In this document: positions 16,214-30,200 of the stretch, in pieces
How the letters are laid out: the number at the start of each line of letters is the position of its first letter
Position numbering within the stretch: the stretch's first letter is position 1
Source of the DNA: Aestuariivivens insulae
GTDB taxonomy: Bacteria; Bacteroidota; Bacteroidia; Flavobacteriales; Flavobacteriaceae
Length of the DNA stretch: 64,000 bases
Assembly (NCBI RefSeq): GCF_022662195.1
Contig: NZ_JAKMCS010000012.1
Coordinates: forward strand, 1 to 64,000
Reading direction: 5' to 3'
The notes under the pieces: model-generated
Seen by the model: only the letters and a program-made list of their open reading frames with translations
Databases searched by the model: none
What the model was told of the DNA's origin: nothing
Translations under genes and position numbers: made by a program

Positions 16214-18514
16214 CTATTTTTTTATAACGATAGTTGCCTTTTCATTAGCCAATTTCTCCAGAACTACTTCTTTAAACAAGGTATTTTTATGGTTTGCTGA
16301 TTTAACAAACTGGCTTTGCTTACTGTTTACAGATACCGATTTGTAGGCATTCAAAACATCCAGCACTTTAATTATCCACTTTTTTGAAGTGAGTTTGTTT
16401 TTATAATCCCCTTCGGCTTTCCCTATGGTTATTATCAACTCGCCTTGCGCGCCTACTTTTTGACTTAAAAGGGTTTTTGAATACTCGCCATTTTGATAAG
16501 CTATAGTTTTACTATCATCTTCATATAAGGTAAAGGAAGCAGACGATTTGGTTGGATATACTTCTAGGATTAAAACCTCTTCTTGTTGTCCTTCCTCTAT
16601 CCAATTACGTTCAGGTATTTTTGGTAGCATGGCTCCCGATTTTATAAACAGAGGCAACTTTTCTACGTCTTCGGTATTGTAGTTAATAATGCCACCATCC
16701 TTATACACTTCCTTGCTCCAATAGTCAATCCAGTCATTTCCTCGTGGCAAATATATTTCCATGGTCTTAAAATCGCCATAAACCGGGGCTACCAATAGAT
16801 TGGGCCCAAACATATACTGATAGGGCCAAGTATCAGAAAAACACAAATAGTCATCGGGAAAAGCAATAAGCATAGGACGGCTCATGGGCATACCTGTTAG
16901 GTAATTTTCAAAAGCCGTGGAATATATATAAGGCAATAGCTTATAGCGCTCTTTACGATGTTTTCTAATACTATTTTCAGCTGTTTTACCTTCACCCATA
17001 CCATCTACCGCATGGGTCAATCCGTCTTTGGTTTCCTTTACAACTACGTTTTCCCTGTCCTCAATTTTTATTTTATTCTGAAAATTGGCGACATCAATAT
17101 TACCTGCCCAGGGTTTAGGATTGTGGGATCTGGAAATGGCCGAAAAATCGGAAAACTGATTCCACCTTGCTTGAATTTGCCAAGTCTCACCAACTCCATC
17201 AGACGATATATAGGATACCCCTTTTAATGCGCCATGGGTATTAGTGATGGCTTTAATTTGCCATTTTAACTCATTCCAATTAAAGGAACAATCGCCTGTC
17301 CAATCAAACGGATACCGTCTAGATCCAATAATATTATTTACTGGCGTTACACTATACCTAAAATCCCACGGATTTACAGCTTGCATTTTCCGACAGCCCA
17401 TAAAAAGTACCCGATTATCGTCTCCCAAAAGCTCCTGTGTTCCCAACCATATTCTACTATCGGTAATATCATTTCGCCGCGTATCCTGCCAAGTGCCCCT
17501 AACACCAATATCCAATTTCTCTTTCCATTTTTGCCACCATAATGTTTCGGGTTGCACGGTTTCTGTCCAGCCTTGCCCTACTCTATTTTTAAAATCCGGT
17601 GCATTATGTTGGATTAACATCACATCAAAATGCATGGCCTTTAAACTATCTATCATGGTCTTTGGCGATAATGGCTTAGAATAGCTTTCAGACCAATCCA
17701 TAGCACTGCCCCAAACAATCTCTTTACCGTCTTGACAGCCATCACCCCACTCAAAATCGATAATTAAATTATCTACTGGGATATCATGTCTACGCAACTG
17801 TCTAGCGGCCTCCATCAGCTGTGTTTGATTTCCATGGCATGCCAAATGCTGCGTTTGGAAAAAACCAAAGGCTTTTTTGGGCAATAAAGGCTCTGGCCCC
17901 ACAAGCTGGTTAAACTGGTTATAGATCCCAGTATAAGAAGGGCCATAAATAAAGTAGGAATCCATAATGGCATCTTCTCCTAAATAAATGTCATAACGTT
18001 TGGTTTCAGGATTATAAAACCAATGGGCATACCTACTGTTATCGTTTTTTTCATTAAAAAAACTGGCACTGTCAAACATACTATAACCATCCTTAAACAT
18101 CCCATAAACAGGCCCATCCGATGGATAGACGCGTTTTTGTTCAGCTTTATCATCTACTCTAAGTAGCCCTTTGTATTCATCAATTTCAACGGTTAACCTT
18201 TCGGTCATAATAAAGTAGCTTATTCCTTCTTGCCGTACATTCACCTCTACTTTCTCCCAAGGCTCTACATGCCCTATAACAAATGGAATATCGTACTTTT
18301 TTGAAAATCCAAGACTATCATTCTGCAACGACCTAACCCGAAACATTGTTGGTAAATAAAACGATACTTCTGTAGTTTTTGAAAGGATTGCTTTTGTGGC
18401 ATATCCATCATAAATTACCCGAGCTGATTGTCCATAACAAGCAATACCTGCTACAAAAAGCACCATTAATATTCTAACTTTTTTTAACCGCTCTTTTAGC
18501 TTAACACCCGTCAT
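16214..18514 (-). CDS. Glycoside hydrolase family 31 (alpha-glycosidase), exported
   Basis: A 766-residue protein with an N-terminal signal ('ILMVLFVAGIACYGQSA'), a beta-sandwich N-terminal domain and a GH31 (beta/alpha)8 barrel starting near 'GPEPLLPKKAFGFFQTQHLACHGNQTQ'. The likely nucleophile is Asp344 in 'GTWQDTRRND' and the likely acid/base Asp408 in 'FDWTGDCSFNW'. The C-terminal 'YQYMFGPNLLVAPVYG' and 'LPLFIKSGAMLPKIP' blocks are typical. GH31 covers alpha-glucosidases, alpha-xylosidases, alpha-galactosidases and sulfoquinovosidases; the subfamily cannot be fixed by eye. It is the last gene of the operon, and its ATG overlaps the sulfotransferase stop codon (ATGA, 18511-18514), so translation is probably coupled. 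Only 14 bases separate it from the convergent fusion gene. Confidence 0.88.
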   Translation of the reverse strand: MTGVKLKERLKKVRILMVLFVAGIACYGQSARVIYDGYATKAILSKTTEVSFYLPTMFRVRSLQNDSLGFSKKYDIPFVIGHVEPWEKVEVNVRQEGISYFIMTERLTVEIDEYKGLLRVDDKAEQKRVYPSDGPVYGMFKDGYSMFDSASFFNEKNDNSRYAHWFYNPETKRYDIYLGEDAIMDSYFIYGPSYTGIYNQFNQLVGPEPLLPKKAFGFFQTQHLACHGNQTQLMEAARQLRRHDIPVDNLIIDFEWGDGCQDGKEIVWGSAMDWSESYSKPLSPKTMIDSLKAMHFDVMLIQHNAPDFKNRVGQGWTETVQPETLWWQKWKEKLDIGVRGTWQDTRRNDITDSRIWLGTQELLGDDNRVLFMGCRKMQAVNPWDFRYSVTPVNNIIGSRRYPFDWTGDCSFNWNELKWQIKAITNTHGALKGVSYISSDGVGETWQIQARWNQFSDFSAISRSHNPKPWAGNIDVANFQNKIKIEDRENVVVKETKDGLTHAVDGMGEGKTAENSIRKHRKERYKLLPYIYSTAFENYLTGMPMSRPMLIAFPDDYLCFSDTWPYQYMFGPNLLVAPVYGDFKTMEIYLPRGNDWIDYWSKEVYKDGGIINYNTEDVEKLPLFIKSGAMLPKIPERNWIEEGQQEEVLILEVYPTKSSASFTLYEDDSKTIAYQNGEYSKTLLSQKVGAQGELIITIGKAEGDYKNKLTSKKWIIKVLDVLNAYKSVSVNSKQSQFVKSANHKNTLFKEVVLEKLANEKATIVIKK

Positions 18515-19539
18515 GCCACAACAGCTTTAAAAGCGTTAAGCTCTTCCAATAATTCGTTTCTTTTAATGCGGCATAATCGGTCTACTTTTAAATGATTGGA
18601 CAACAGGGCTTCTTTTTTAAGCAGAACGTTTTTTTCGTTAAATTTATTAATGGTTTCAGCAGAAAACCCACTGCTTACTGGATTTGTAATCAAACCATAA
18701 CCATTCTCTTCTAAAACGTCACCTGCAACACGCTCAAAAATTTCAATTTCTTCAGGTGTAAGGACTTCCAAAAACTTTCTGGTGTTATTGGACATTATTG
18801 GCATGGTAAGATTGCTCCACATATATCCCGCCGCAGCAGTTATTTTAGATTCATTTGAATTGAAATATTCTAAAGCCGTCTCATCTAAATGCAATCCCAA
18901 AAAGGCATTTATCTGTTCAAGGACTTCTTTGGGGTTCGCTATAAGCGATTCATAACTAATCGTTAAACACCTTTTAGGTTCCACATGCTGAAATAACTTT
19001 TTTGCTTTCAAGTAATTGTTCTTCCAAATTGCTGCTAAATGGTAAGCATGCTTTTCGCCTACCAAAGTTTTTTTAAAGGATGCTGCTACATCGCGTCCAT
19101 CCCTAACCAAATGAATATAATAGGGTTTCATGCCATTAGCCTCAATAGCTTCGTAATAGTTTAGGTTTGCCATACTCTTACAGCACCAAAAGCTAGCGCC
19201 TTCCTGTATAGCCATAGCTTCATAAACAGCTCTGTACACTTCAACAAGTGTGTGTTCTCTACAGTTTTTTAATATCTCGTTCCGGTCTAAATTTAGATTC
19301 CATTTTACCGGATTGGTTTCAACTAATCTACATACATCGTGCACTAACCTTGAAAAATTATCATGCTGCTCTAAGTCTCCATATTTATGCAGAATGGGAT
19401 AAAACACCTTTAAAATATGTGGTGGGTGGTGTGCAGAAATCAAAGGTGATTGGTTCAAAATTAACCGAAGTAAATTCGAACCTGACCGTTGGGTTCCAAC
19501 AATTTGAATAGGCGTTAATGTCTTGCTTAATAAGGTCAT
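18511..19539 (-). CDS. PAPS-dependent sulfotransferase
   Basis: A 342-residue cytoplasmic protein. The 5'-phosphosulfate-binding loop is at residues 13-24 ('IVGTQRSGSNLLR') and the 3'-phosphate-binding region is 'HLVRDGRDVAASFKK' near residue 145, followed by 'CLTISYESLIANPKEVLEQINAFLGL'. This is the Sulfotransfer_1/3 fold, which moves the sulfuryl group from PAPS to a hydroxyl or amine acceptor. The acceptor is unknown; carbohydrate, lipid and tyrosine are all possible. Both gene ends overlap neighbours by 4 bases (ATGA with the transporter and with GH31), so it is a structural part of the polysaccharide operon. A PAPS-making kinase and PAP phosphatase are encoded just beyond susC. Confidence 0.88.
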   Translation of the reverse strand: MTLLSKTLTPIQIVGTQRSGSNLLRLILNQSPLISAHHPPHILKVFYPILHKYGDLEQHDNFSRLVHDVCRLVETNPVKWNLNLDRNEILKNCREHTLVEVYRAVYEAMAIQEGASFWCCKSMANLNYYEAIEANGMKPYYIHLVRDGRDVAASFKKTLVGEKHAYHLAAIWKNNYLKAKKLFQHVEPKRCLTISYESLIANPKEVLEQINAFLGLHLDETALEYFNSNESKITAAAGYMWSNLTMPIMSNNTRKFLEVLTPEEIEIFERVAGDVLEENGYGLITNPVSSGFSAETINKFNEKNVLLKKEALLSNHLKVDRLCRIKRNELLEELNAFKAVVA

Positions 19540-20756
19540 ATAAAACTAAATAATAATGTTAGTAAAATAATTAGGGCTGGATGGATTTTGGTAAACAAAA
19601 ACAATAAAAGGGAGATACTAAAAATTGCCCAAGGCAAGATGTTAAATCCAAAATGCTTTAACCCTATAATGTAGGCACCACTAAAAATGAGACCAATGAC
19701 TACCGATCGTACACCTTTCATCACCGCATCAATGTAAGTAAGGTGTTTTATTTTTTGTTGTACATGCGAAAGCAATATCATAAGTAGCGACGATGGCAAA
19801 AAAATAGATAGGGTTGCTATAATGGCCCCTGTAATGCCTCCCATTTTATAGCCAATAAAAGTAACACTGGATAAAATTGGCCCTGGTGTTACCTGACTTA
19901 TCCCTATGGCCGCATTAAACTCTTGAAGCGTTACCCAATGCAAATCACTTACAAGAGCTTGTTCCATGATGGGGATAATAACATACCCACCCCCAAATAA
20001 GGTTAAGCTCATTCCGGAAAATACCGATGCCAAAGACAATGAGGTACTCAACACTCCCGTAAAAAAAGATAAAAGCAGCATTAATGCTACAATGCTCGCC
20101 TCAATAACAACCAATGTTTTAAGTTCGGTTTTGTTTAAAGGTTTCGCTACACCAGGATTAGAATTAACAACTGGTTCTTCCTTACCATAAATAAAATAGC
20201 CTACCACCCCTCCTAAAAAAATAGATCCTATTAAAAATAGCACATTGGGAGCCGTAATAGCCACCATAAAAGCAATTATGGCAATACACCCCTGACTCAC
20301 CAATCGCATTTGTTTTTTAGCCATGTTAAAACCAACACTTGCAATTACTGCTGCCACTACTGGTATAATAAAAGCAATATGAAAATCGGCTTGCTCCCCA
20401 GTAGAAAAATAATACACCGAAAAGGTAGCCACTAAAACAACGGTAGGCAAAAGCACTCCAAAAAAACTAACCATTGCCCCTTTCACGCCCGACAAAATAA
20501 AACCGTAATAGACCACAGAGTTTACGGCCAATGGCCCAGGAAGTATGGATGCCAAAGAAACGCCATCCAAAATTTGGTCATCTGTTAATACCTTTCGTTT
20601 ATCAACCAATTGTTTTCTTACCATTGCGACCAAAGCCATATGCCCTCCAAAAGCATAACTTCCTATTAGGAAAAAATTCCAAAATAGCTCTTTAAGCGAT
20701 ATGCTAGTTTGAGGTGCTTTCAAAGGTTTAGTTTTTAATATAAAATGAAGGAACAA
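19536..20756 (-). CDS. chrA: ChrA-type transporter (CHR superfamily, two-domain)
   Basis: A 406-residue membrane protein made of two homologous CHR halves, each with an 'FGGG/FGG' loop ('YAFGGHMALVAMV' near 35 and 'LFGGGYVIIPIMEQALV' near 250) and a 'PGPL/PGPI' loop ('LASILPGPLAVNSV', 'ISQVTPGPILSSVTF'). Long-chain CHR proteins are proton-coupled chromate exporters; chromate is a structural mimic of sulfate. The location directly before a sulfotransferase suggests a sulfate- or oxyanion-related job here, but this is inference. The start overlaps the 3' end of the arylsulfotransferase-like gene by 29 bases, consistent with one transcript. Confidence 0.85.
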   Translation of the reverse strand: MFLHFILKTKPLKAPQTSISLKELFWNFFLIGSYAFGGHMALVAMVRKQLVDKRKVLTDDQILDGVSLASILPGPLAVNSVVYYGFILSGVKGAMVSFFGVLLPTVVLVATFSVYYFSTGEQADFHIAFIIPVVAAVIASVGFNMAKKQMRLVSQGCIAIIAFMVAITAPNVLFLIGSIFLGGVVGYFIYGKEEPVVNSNPGVAKPLNKTELKTLVVIEASIVALMLLLSFFTGVLSTSLSLASVFSGMSLTLFGGGYVIIPIMEQALVSDLHWVTLQEFNAAIGISQVTPGPILSSVTFIGYKMGGITGAIIATLSIFLPSSLLMILLSHVQQKIKHLTYIDAVMKGVRSVVIGLIFSGAYIIGLKHFGFNILPWAIFSISLLLFLFTKIHPALIILLTLLFSFI

Positions 20757-22065
20757 ATGTCGCCCTGTACGGATCGGGGATTCCTGTATTGATATGATAA
20801 CTAATTTCTCCTGATGGGGATAACACCAATATGGATCTGCTACGCGGCGAACATACTAAGTAATTGCCGTTGGGTAGGGTTTCTACATTTCCCATTTTAT
20901 CGGCATACAAATCATCTGGAAGGTTTATGGACACTACCGTTTGGGCTTTATTATCCTCCAATTTATAGGACACAACACTTGTTTGCCTTTGTTTTCTGCC
21001 ATTATTGAACAGCATGTAATTCCCTTTCGGGTCTTTATGAATGGCATGTTGACTATTGAAAGGCAGGTCTTCAAGTTGAAAATCGCCCTCTTCCCCTAAT
21101 ACCCATATCCGTTTGCCAGTTTTTATATCGATTTTCCATATTTGGCTCCAATCGCGATACGATATCAACAGGTTACCGTCATCATCAAATGCCAACGCAT
21201 TGGCATGCCCCCAGTCGCCATCCATATCTTCAAAGGAAATACCAACAGGATTTTTTATATCGAAGGTGCTCCACTTCCAAAGTACCTCTCCTTCTTTATT
21301 CAGCCGTACAACGGCACTCGAAACCGCTTTCTCTAATTGACCATTAACTTTATTGGGAATGGTGTCGTACACTATAGTAAAGACATCATCTTCATGTTCC
21401 AATACCTCGTGGTGCGCAACAAAGCCTAATGCGCTTAAATCTATTTGGTAAGTTATATCCCCATCAATAGTATATGAAACTATTCTGTTCCCCGCACTAT
21501 TATTATGTCTGGCATTACCAACCAATACCAAGACTTCATTATCTTTAGTCCATCTTGATAATTTGGGCTGCCCATCAACCATTTGATACCACACTAAATC
21601 GGATTCATTATCGAGCATATAAACACTTCCTTTAACTAACCGTCTTTGCGTAAGCACATAGCCATCGAATGCTTTTTTGGTATTAACCCTCTCGTAAACA
21701 CTCACAATATTTTCTTCAATGGGAGCCGTTCGAAAAGAGTCTATAACCGCTATCTCTTTTTCACCGTCTAAAATCTGTAATGCATAAGTCTCATTGGGCT
21801 TTAAACCCGCCAACAACAACTCATGTGCTTTGCTTTTAGTAGACACCAGATATTGCTCCTTATGTCTCTTTAAATTTTGTAGCCGAATGGTTACCAAAGC
21901 CGAATCGCTTAACGAAAACTGCAGTTTTTTTACCGTTGGATTTTTTGTTTGGGTAATTGTTGGCAAACCATTTACGGAAACCGCTTCTTTACAACTATGA
22001 AAAAAAAGCACCACTAGCAGTAATACCGCATAAAACCCCTGTTTCTTTTTGTTTTCTATATCCAT
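20728..22065 (-). CDS. Arylsulfotransferase (ASST)-like beta-propeller lipoprotein
   Basis: A 445-residue protein with a lipoprotein signal ('FYAVLLLVVLFFHSC'), a short fibronectin-like N-terminal domain (about 30-115, ending 'DSFRTAPI') and an ASST-type beta-propeller ('GYVLTQRRL', 'HHEVLEHEDDVFTIVYDT', 'DWGHANALAFDDDGNLLISYRDWSQIWKID', 'FNSQHAIHKDPKGNYMLFNNG'). Known ASSTs are PAPS-independent and shuttle sulfate between phenols through a sulfo-histidine. His287 in 'DWGHANAL' is a plausible candidate. Many Bacteroidota ASST-like proteins lack proven activity, so a sugar-binding or structural role is possible. It probably sits on the outer membrane or in the periplasm. Confidence 0.75.
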   Translation of the reverse strand: MDIENKKKQGFYAVLLLVVLFFHSCKEAVSVNGLPTITQTKNPTVKKLQFSLSDSALVTIRLQNLKRHKEQYLVSTKSKAHELLLAGLKPNETYALQILDGEKEIAVIDSFRTAPIEENIVSVYERVNTKKAFDGYVLTQRRLVKGSVYMLDNESDLVWYQMVDGQPKLSRWTKDNEVLVLVGNARHNNSAGNRIVSYTIDGDITYQIDLSALGFVAHHEVLEHEDDVFTIVYDTIPNKVNGQLEKAVSSAVVRLNKEGEVLWKWSTFDIKNPVGISFEDMDGDWGHANALAFDDDGNLLISYRDWSQIWKIDIKTGKRIWVLGEEGDFQLEDLPFNSQHAIHKDPKGNYMLFNNGRKQRQTSVVSYKLEDNKAQTVVSINLPDDLYADKMGNVETLPNGNYLVCSPRSRSILVLSPSGEISYHINTGIPDPYRATFVPSFYIKN

Positions 22066-22094
22066 ACTGCAATTTATAAAATTAGCATGTATTC

Positions 22095-25214
<3,120 letters not shown>

Positions 25215-25225
25215 TTAGTTTACTT

Positions 25226-27253
25226 TTATTCAATTAACAATAATACATGCGCTGCCGACCAACTAAAATGATTGGCATTCAAGCCTTCTCCGGTAATTGG
25301 ATGATAATTTTCCCTAATGGGATATCCTTTTTCCAGAAGGCCTTCGGCATTTTTAATAAGTTTTTCCTTTAATTGGATCGCCTCTTGTTTGTACCCATAA
25401 TTTTCCAAGCCAACTATGGCAAAATAGGCTTGATCTAACCAAACTGGACCACGCCAATATCCGTTTTGGGGATCGAAATCTTTATGGGTAATATTTAAAG
25501 TTGGAAATGGCACCTTACTATTAAATAAGGTTTGGTCCAGTATTTTATTTTTAACCGCTTTGGCTTTTTCTGAAGTGGCGATATTGGCCCAAAGTGGCAA
25601 CCACCCTTCTGGCCCTATCACATTAATGGTTTGATGATTATCTGTATTACGATCGAAGTAATATTGTTCTTTGTCGTTAAAAAAAGCAGTATTAATTGCT
25701 TCTGAAATTGCTTCTGCTTCTTTCTCCAGAAGGTCTATAGATGCTGTATTACCTGAAACTCTCGCCAATTTGACCAATCCTTTTTTTTCGGCCACCAGAT
25801 AAGCATTTAAATCAACCGATTCCTGATTTAACGACCAAGCCCTTGAATTGTTTTTAACTATTTGCGCCTCATCGAACCTCACGGCATTGTCCATACCACT
25901 TTCCCAAGCCGCAGCAATTCTAGTTCCATCGGTAGAGCCATATTCGCATAGCTTATTACCATCATGGTCTCTATTGGCATACCACCAATTATGGTATTTT
26001 AGAAGTTTAGGGAACATCTGTTTTACAAAAACGGTATCTCCGGTTTGTTCAAAAATTTCATTAACTGCCCACGTGGCCAGTGGAGGTTTGGTATCCCGCC
26101 AATTATGCTTCTCTATAAGGGTATCCCGAAACACACAATCGGCAATCATACCTTCGTTATCTTGGTAATCGAACATGGCCAATACTTGTGCCTTGGCTAA
26201 TTTAGGCTCAAACCGAGCTAGGGCCACCGCATGCTTCCAAGAGTCCCATGCCCAAAACCCGTGGAATCCTTGGTATAGGTAAGACGGAAATAACCCGTCA
26301 TGTTTCAATTCACCCTCGGCAGTTTTCCAGTTTCCTATTAGGGTCTGTATTGCTTTTGTTTTTAGCAATTCAAAATCCAATGAATCCAACCAATGCCCTT
26401 TTGTGTAGGGAAAGGCTTCATGATAAGCTTTCCATCGGTTAATGGTTTGATTATAGGAATTGACCACAAAATCATTACTAATAGATTGCTCCTTTTGGTT
26501 TTCAGCTTTTTGAAAAAATGAGGAATATTGTAAATTGACTGTTTCAGCTGTATTAGGCTGTATTTTAAATGCCTTTGAAGTCTTGGTTACAAACGATTTT
26601 CCTGAATCATCCACTTCAGTTTTAAAATCTCTGTCGAACTGATAATAATGAACCGATTCAGCATCTGAAAAGGTCACCTTTAGCGCTTCTTCTGAATTAA
26701 ATTGAGCCATTTCCAACCACACATCACCTTCCCACCCCACAAAGAGTGCTATAGGTTTTGAATTGTTATTTTGAACTTTAGCCGATACCAACACCGAAGT
26801 ACTTGAATAAAACCATAGTTTTAAATTGATTTCCAAGCCCTCTATTTCTGTAATAATATGCTGTTCTAAATAACCGGGATACTGATTTAAATTAGCCTTT
26901 ACATACTGTATCTTATCTCCGTTTGCTTTATATAATGATAGTTTTGCAAATGTTTTCCCTAACCAAATGCCGTTGTCCCTATCCATAGAAAAAGGTCCTA
27001 TAAAACTTCCGTAAAATTCCTCACTATTGTTGGGCAAGGCAAAAGCATGCCAAGATCCCAAATCGGTAAAACTAGACACCGAACGATCTTGTGGTGTATT
27101 GGGTACTCCTTTTAGATTGAGGACATTAGACATAAAATTGTTATGAGCTAATGGCAACGATTTGTTATTGACTTCCTTTTTACAGGACAGCCAACCTACC
27201 AATAGCGCCAAGCACAATAATGTGACATATATAGTAAATGTTCTTATTTTCAT
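25226..27253 (-). CDS. Glycoside hydrolase family 63 (YgjK-like), lipoprotein
   Basis: A 675-residue protein with a lipoprotein signal ('LLCLALLVGWLSC'). It has an N-terminal beta-sandwich and a C-terminal (alpha/alpha)6 barrel marked by 'GFHGFWAWDSWKHAVALARFEP', 'LIEKHNWRDTKPPLATWAV' and 'GYWRGPVWLDQAYFAIVGLENYG', the conserved GH63 blocks also found in E. coli YgjK. GH63 enzymes are inverting alpha-glucosidases. YgjK has been crystallised with Glc-alpha-1,2-Gal, a disaccharide that also occurs on collagen hydroxylysine. The ATG overlaps the FG-GAP gene stop by 4 bases. Mannosylglycerate hydrolase-like activity is an alternative within this fold. Confidence 0.82.
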   Translation of the reverse strand: MKIRTFTIYVTLLCLALLVGWLSCKKEVNNKSLPLAHNNFMSNVLNLKGVPNTPQDRSVSSFTDLGSWHAFALPNNSEEFYGSFIGPFSMDRDNGIWLGKTFAKLSLYKANGDKIQYVKANLNQYPGYLEQHIITEIEGLEINLKLWFYSSTSVLVSAKVQNNNSKPIALFVGWEGDVWLEMAQFNSEEALKVTFSDAESVHYYQFDRDFKTEVDDSGKSFVTKTSKAFKIQPNTAETVNLQYSSFFQKAENQKEQSISNDFVVNSYNQTINRWKAYHEAFPYTKGHWLDSLDFELLKTKAIQTLIGNWKTAEGELKHDGLFPSYLYQGFHGFWAWDSWKHAVALARFEPKLAKAQVLAMFDYQDNEGMIADCVFRDTLIEKHNWRDTKPPLATWAVNEIFEQTGDTVFVKQMFPKLLKYHNWWYANRDHDGNKLCEYGSTDGTRIAAAWESGMDNAVRFDEAQIVKNNSRAWSLNQESVDLNAYLVAEKKGLVKLARVSGNTASIDLLEKEAEAISEAINTAFFNDKEQYYFDRNTDNHQTINVIGPEGWLPLWANIATSEKAKAVKNKILDQTLFNSKVPFPTLNITHKDFDPQNGYWRGPVWLDQAYFAIVGLENYGYKQEAIQLKEKLIKNAEGLLEKGYPIRENYHPITGEGLNANHFSWSAAHVLLLIE

Positions 27254-30200
27254 AGATTTGGTGCTTTACGCTTTTGGGTCTTTAATAAATGAAACCTCAG
27301 CTTATCATTGTTATAAACTGATAATAGCCCCTTGTCTCCATTACCCAAGGTGATTAATTTCATATCCCGAAGGTCTCCATTTAGATAAAGCCCAGTTTTT
27401 GTATTATCCAGATTTGAAAACCCTCCTTTGCCATCACCAAGTAAAAGTGTTCCCATACTGGCATCGTTTCTTGTGGTTTCTACTTCCGACTGATAATTGT
27501 TTCCTGCCAACAAAACATCTAAATGCCCATCATCGTTAAAATCGAATACCTCGATAGCATTAACCGCTGAGAACTGTGCCGAAATGGGCAATGGCCTAAC
27601 CTCAAAGCTTTTATTGCCTTTATTTTCCACATAAACCGACGCAAAACTGTAAACACTGTAGTGCAACGCATTTTGAAGTTGATCTGTTCCATAAACATCA
27701 GATAGGTTTGCACTGGCAAATTCGTGATAGGTTGGAAATCTTTCTTTAATGCTTGGCATTTGCTGCGACGAACATTCTCGTCCACGCAATGGGTATAGAT
27801 TACCTTTTTCGTGATAACTCAACACAATATCAAACTTGCCATTGTTATCAAAATCATTGGCAAAGACCTCAAATGGTGCTTCAATACTGGCTTTGTATTT
27901 ATAATTCAATCCGTTATTCCCTATAATGTAATCTATATCGCCATCACCATCAAAATCGGAACCAGCAATGGCATTCCACCATCCTGTTGTATGCTCAATC
28001 CCCGTAATACCTTCATCTTTTTTAAACACGCCATTGTTATTTTCTAAAAAGACAACCCCTGTCCACTCGCCTACCAAAATGATGTCTATATCGCCATCGG
28101 TATCATAATCGGTCCAGGAAAAGTCGGTAATCATACCAATGTTCACCAAATCGGGTGCAAGCTCTAAAGTGGCATCTTTAAGTACGCCATGCTCATTTAA
28201 AAATAGTTTCGATGTTGTTGGCGAAGGGTATCTTCCGGGAAATTGTCTGCCTACCGAAAGGACATCCAAATCACCGTCCCCATCAAAATCGAATGCCTTT
28301 ACTTGAGAACCACTCTGACTGGAACCATCAATTTTTACAGATTTATTATAGATACCATTATTGTTTATATACAAACGATCGGTATAGAGCTTATGTCCAT
28401 TTACAAATTCATTTCCCCCACTTACTACATACAAATCATTATCGCCGTCGGCATCAACATCAAACAACAACGACCCCATGTCTTCATATTGTTTATCGTT
28501 TACCAAAGCAGGTTGGTTTATTCTTTTAAAACTACTTTCATTTGTTTGCATAAAAACCGCTCCTGCCTGACCCTGGGCTCCGCCAACATAAATGTCATTC
28601 AACCCATCATTATTAATGTCGCCTACGGATGCATGAGGCCCTAGCCTGCTCATACGATGTGGGATAAGCACTTCCCTTTCAAAATCATTAAACTCATTTT
28701 CTTTATGCTGAAAATCGAGACCTAAGCTATTGGCCGAATCTGTTGAAAACAAGTAATTATCTGCTATGTCCTTTATTTTTGAAGGCTTGGAAATTGCATT
28801 CTTACAATCCAAAACCAACTTTTGATTGGTGGCTACATTATATAGGGTTTGCTTTTTGTCATCCGGCCAAGTAATTTCTAAACTGTCAATGCTTTTACTG
28901 CCTTTAAAACCAAAATGGATAATAGGTTCTACCGAAGATTGATAGCCCCGAGTGGTATACATTTCCTTGGTTTGAAAGGTCCTTTCATTATAAACCCTTA
29001 CTTGCGCCCCAATTCCAGAACTGTTATTTTCCGATCCTTTAAGGCTAAGGGTTAAATAATTGCCCAAGTGCTGGTCTACGCTATTGTTTTTATATATAAA
29101 TGGTTCTTCATCTACATTATTGACCACCAAATCCAAATCACCATCGTTATCGAAATCGCCATAGGCCAACCCATTTGAAAAGGATTTGACAGCTATACCC
29201 CATTCGGAAACTTTATTTTCAAACTTCAGATTATTGTGTCCTTTATAAACATAATTAACCAATTGCTTTTGTGGTGTTAGATTTACCAAACTTTCAATTA
29301 GTGCTTTTTTATTGACGTTGGCTTGCTTTTCGGCTTCGGCAATAGCTTTCTTTTTATAATTTCTGAAATCGTTATTTCTAAAATCACGTTTTAGTCCATT
29401 GGTAACAAATAAATCCTGAATACCATCTAAATCGATATCCAAAAAAAGAGGCGCCCAACTCCAATCGGTATTGGACATTCCCGAATATTGTCCAATCTCA
29501 CTAAAATGTAAATTCCCTCTGTTTAGTTGTAAGGTGTTGTGCATGTATTGGTAATGGAATCCGTTTTTAACATGGGCAAAGAACAGTTCTTCATTCATAC
29601 TGCTCATGCTTGTTTTTTTTCCGTAATTGTCTTCGGAAACCATATCTAAAACAGCAATATCCATTAGGCCATCGTTGTTGATATCGGCTATATCGGTTCC
29701 CATGGCATAATTGGACTGATGACCAAATGATGATTTAGTTTCTTCCTTAAACGTACCGTCTTGTTGGTTTATGTAAAGAAAATCATGTTCGGAATAATCG
29801 TTTGCTACATACAAATCTGGCCAACCATCTTGGTTTAAATCTCCTGCCGAAACTCCTAAGCCATAGCCCAACTCGTTTGAAATGATTCCTGCTTTTTCTG
29901 AAACATCTACAAAAATGCCGTTATCATTCCGAAACAGTTTATCGCCCACATTGGGGTCTCTGGTCCGTTTAATTTTTTCAATATTAAAAAAGGGCTTAAC
30001 GTTCACATTATGATTAAGTAGAAACATATCCAAATCGCCGTCCTTATCAAAATCAAAAAATAAGGCTTGGGTACCATAACCTGTATCTGCCAATCCTAGT
30101 TTGGTAGCAGATTCTTCATAGATAGGTATATTTTGGGTTGATAGTCCTTTTGATACAAAGAACAGATTGGCACGTTGTGCTTCTGGTAATTTACCTGAAC

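Noticed and set aside
19536-20756. Chromate resistance operon
   Set aside because: The ChrA-type gene has no chrB or other resistance genes around it; overlaps on both sides make it a member of the sugar/sulfotransferase operon.
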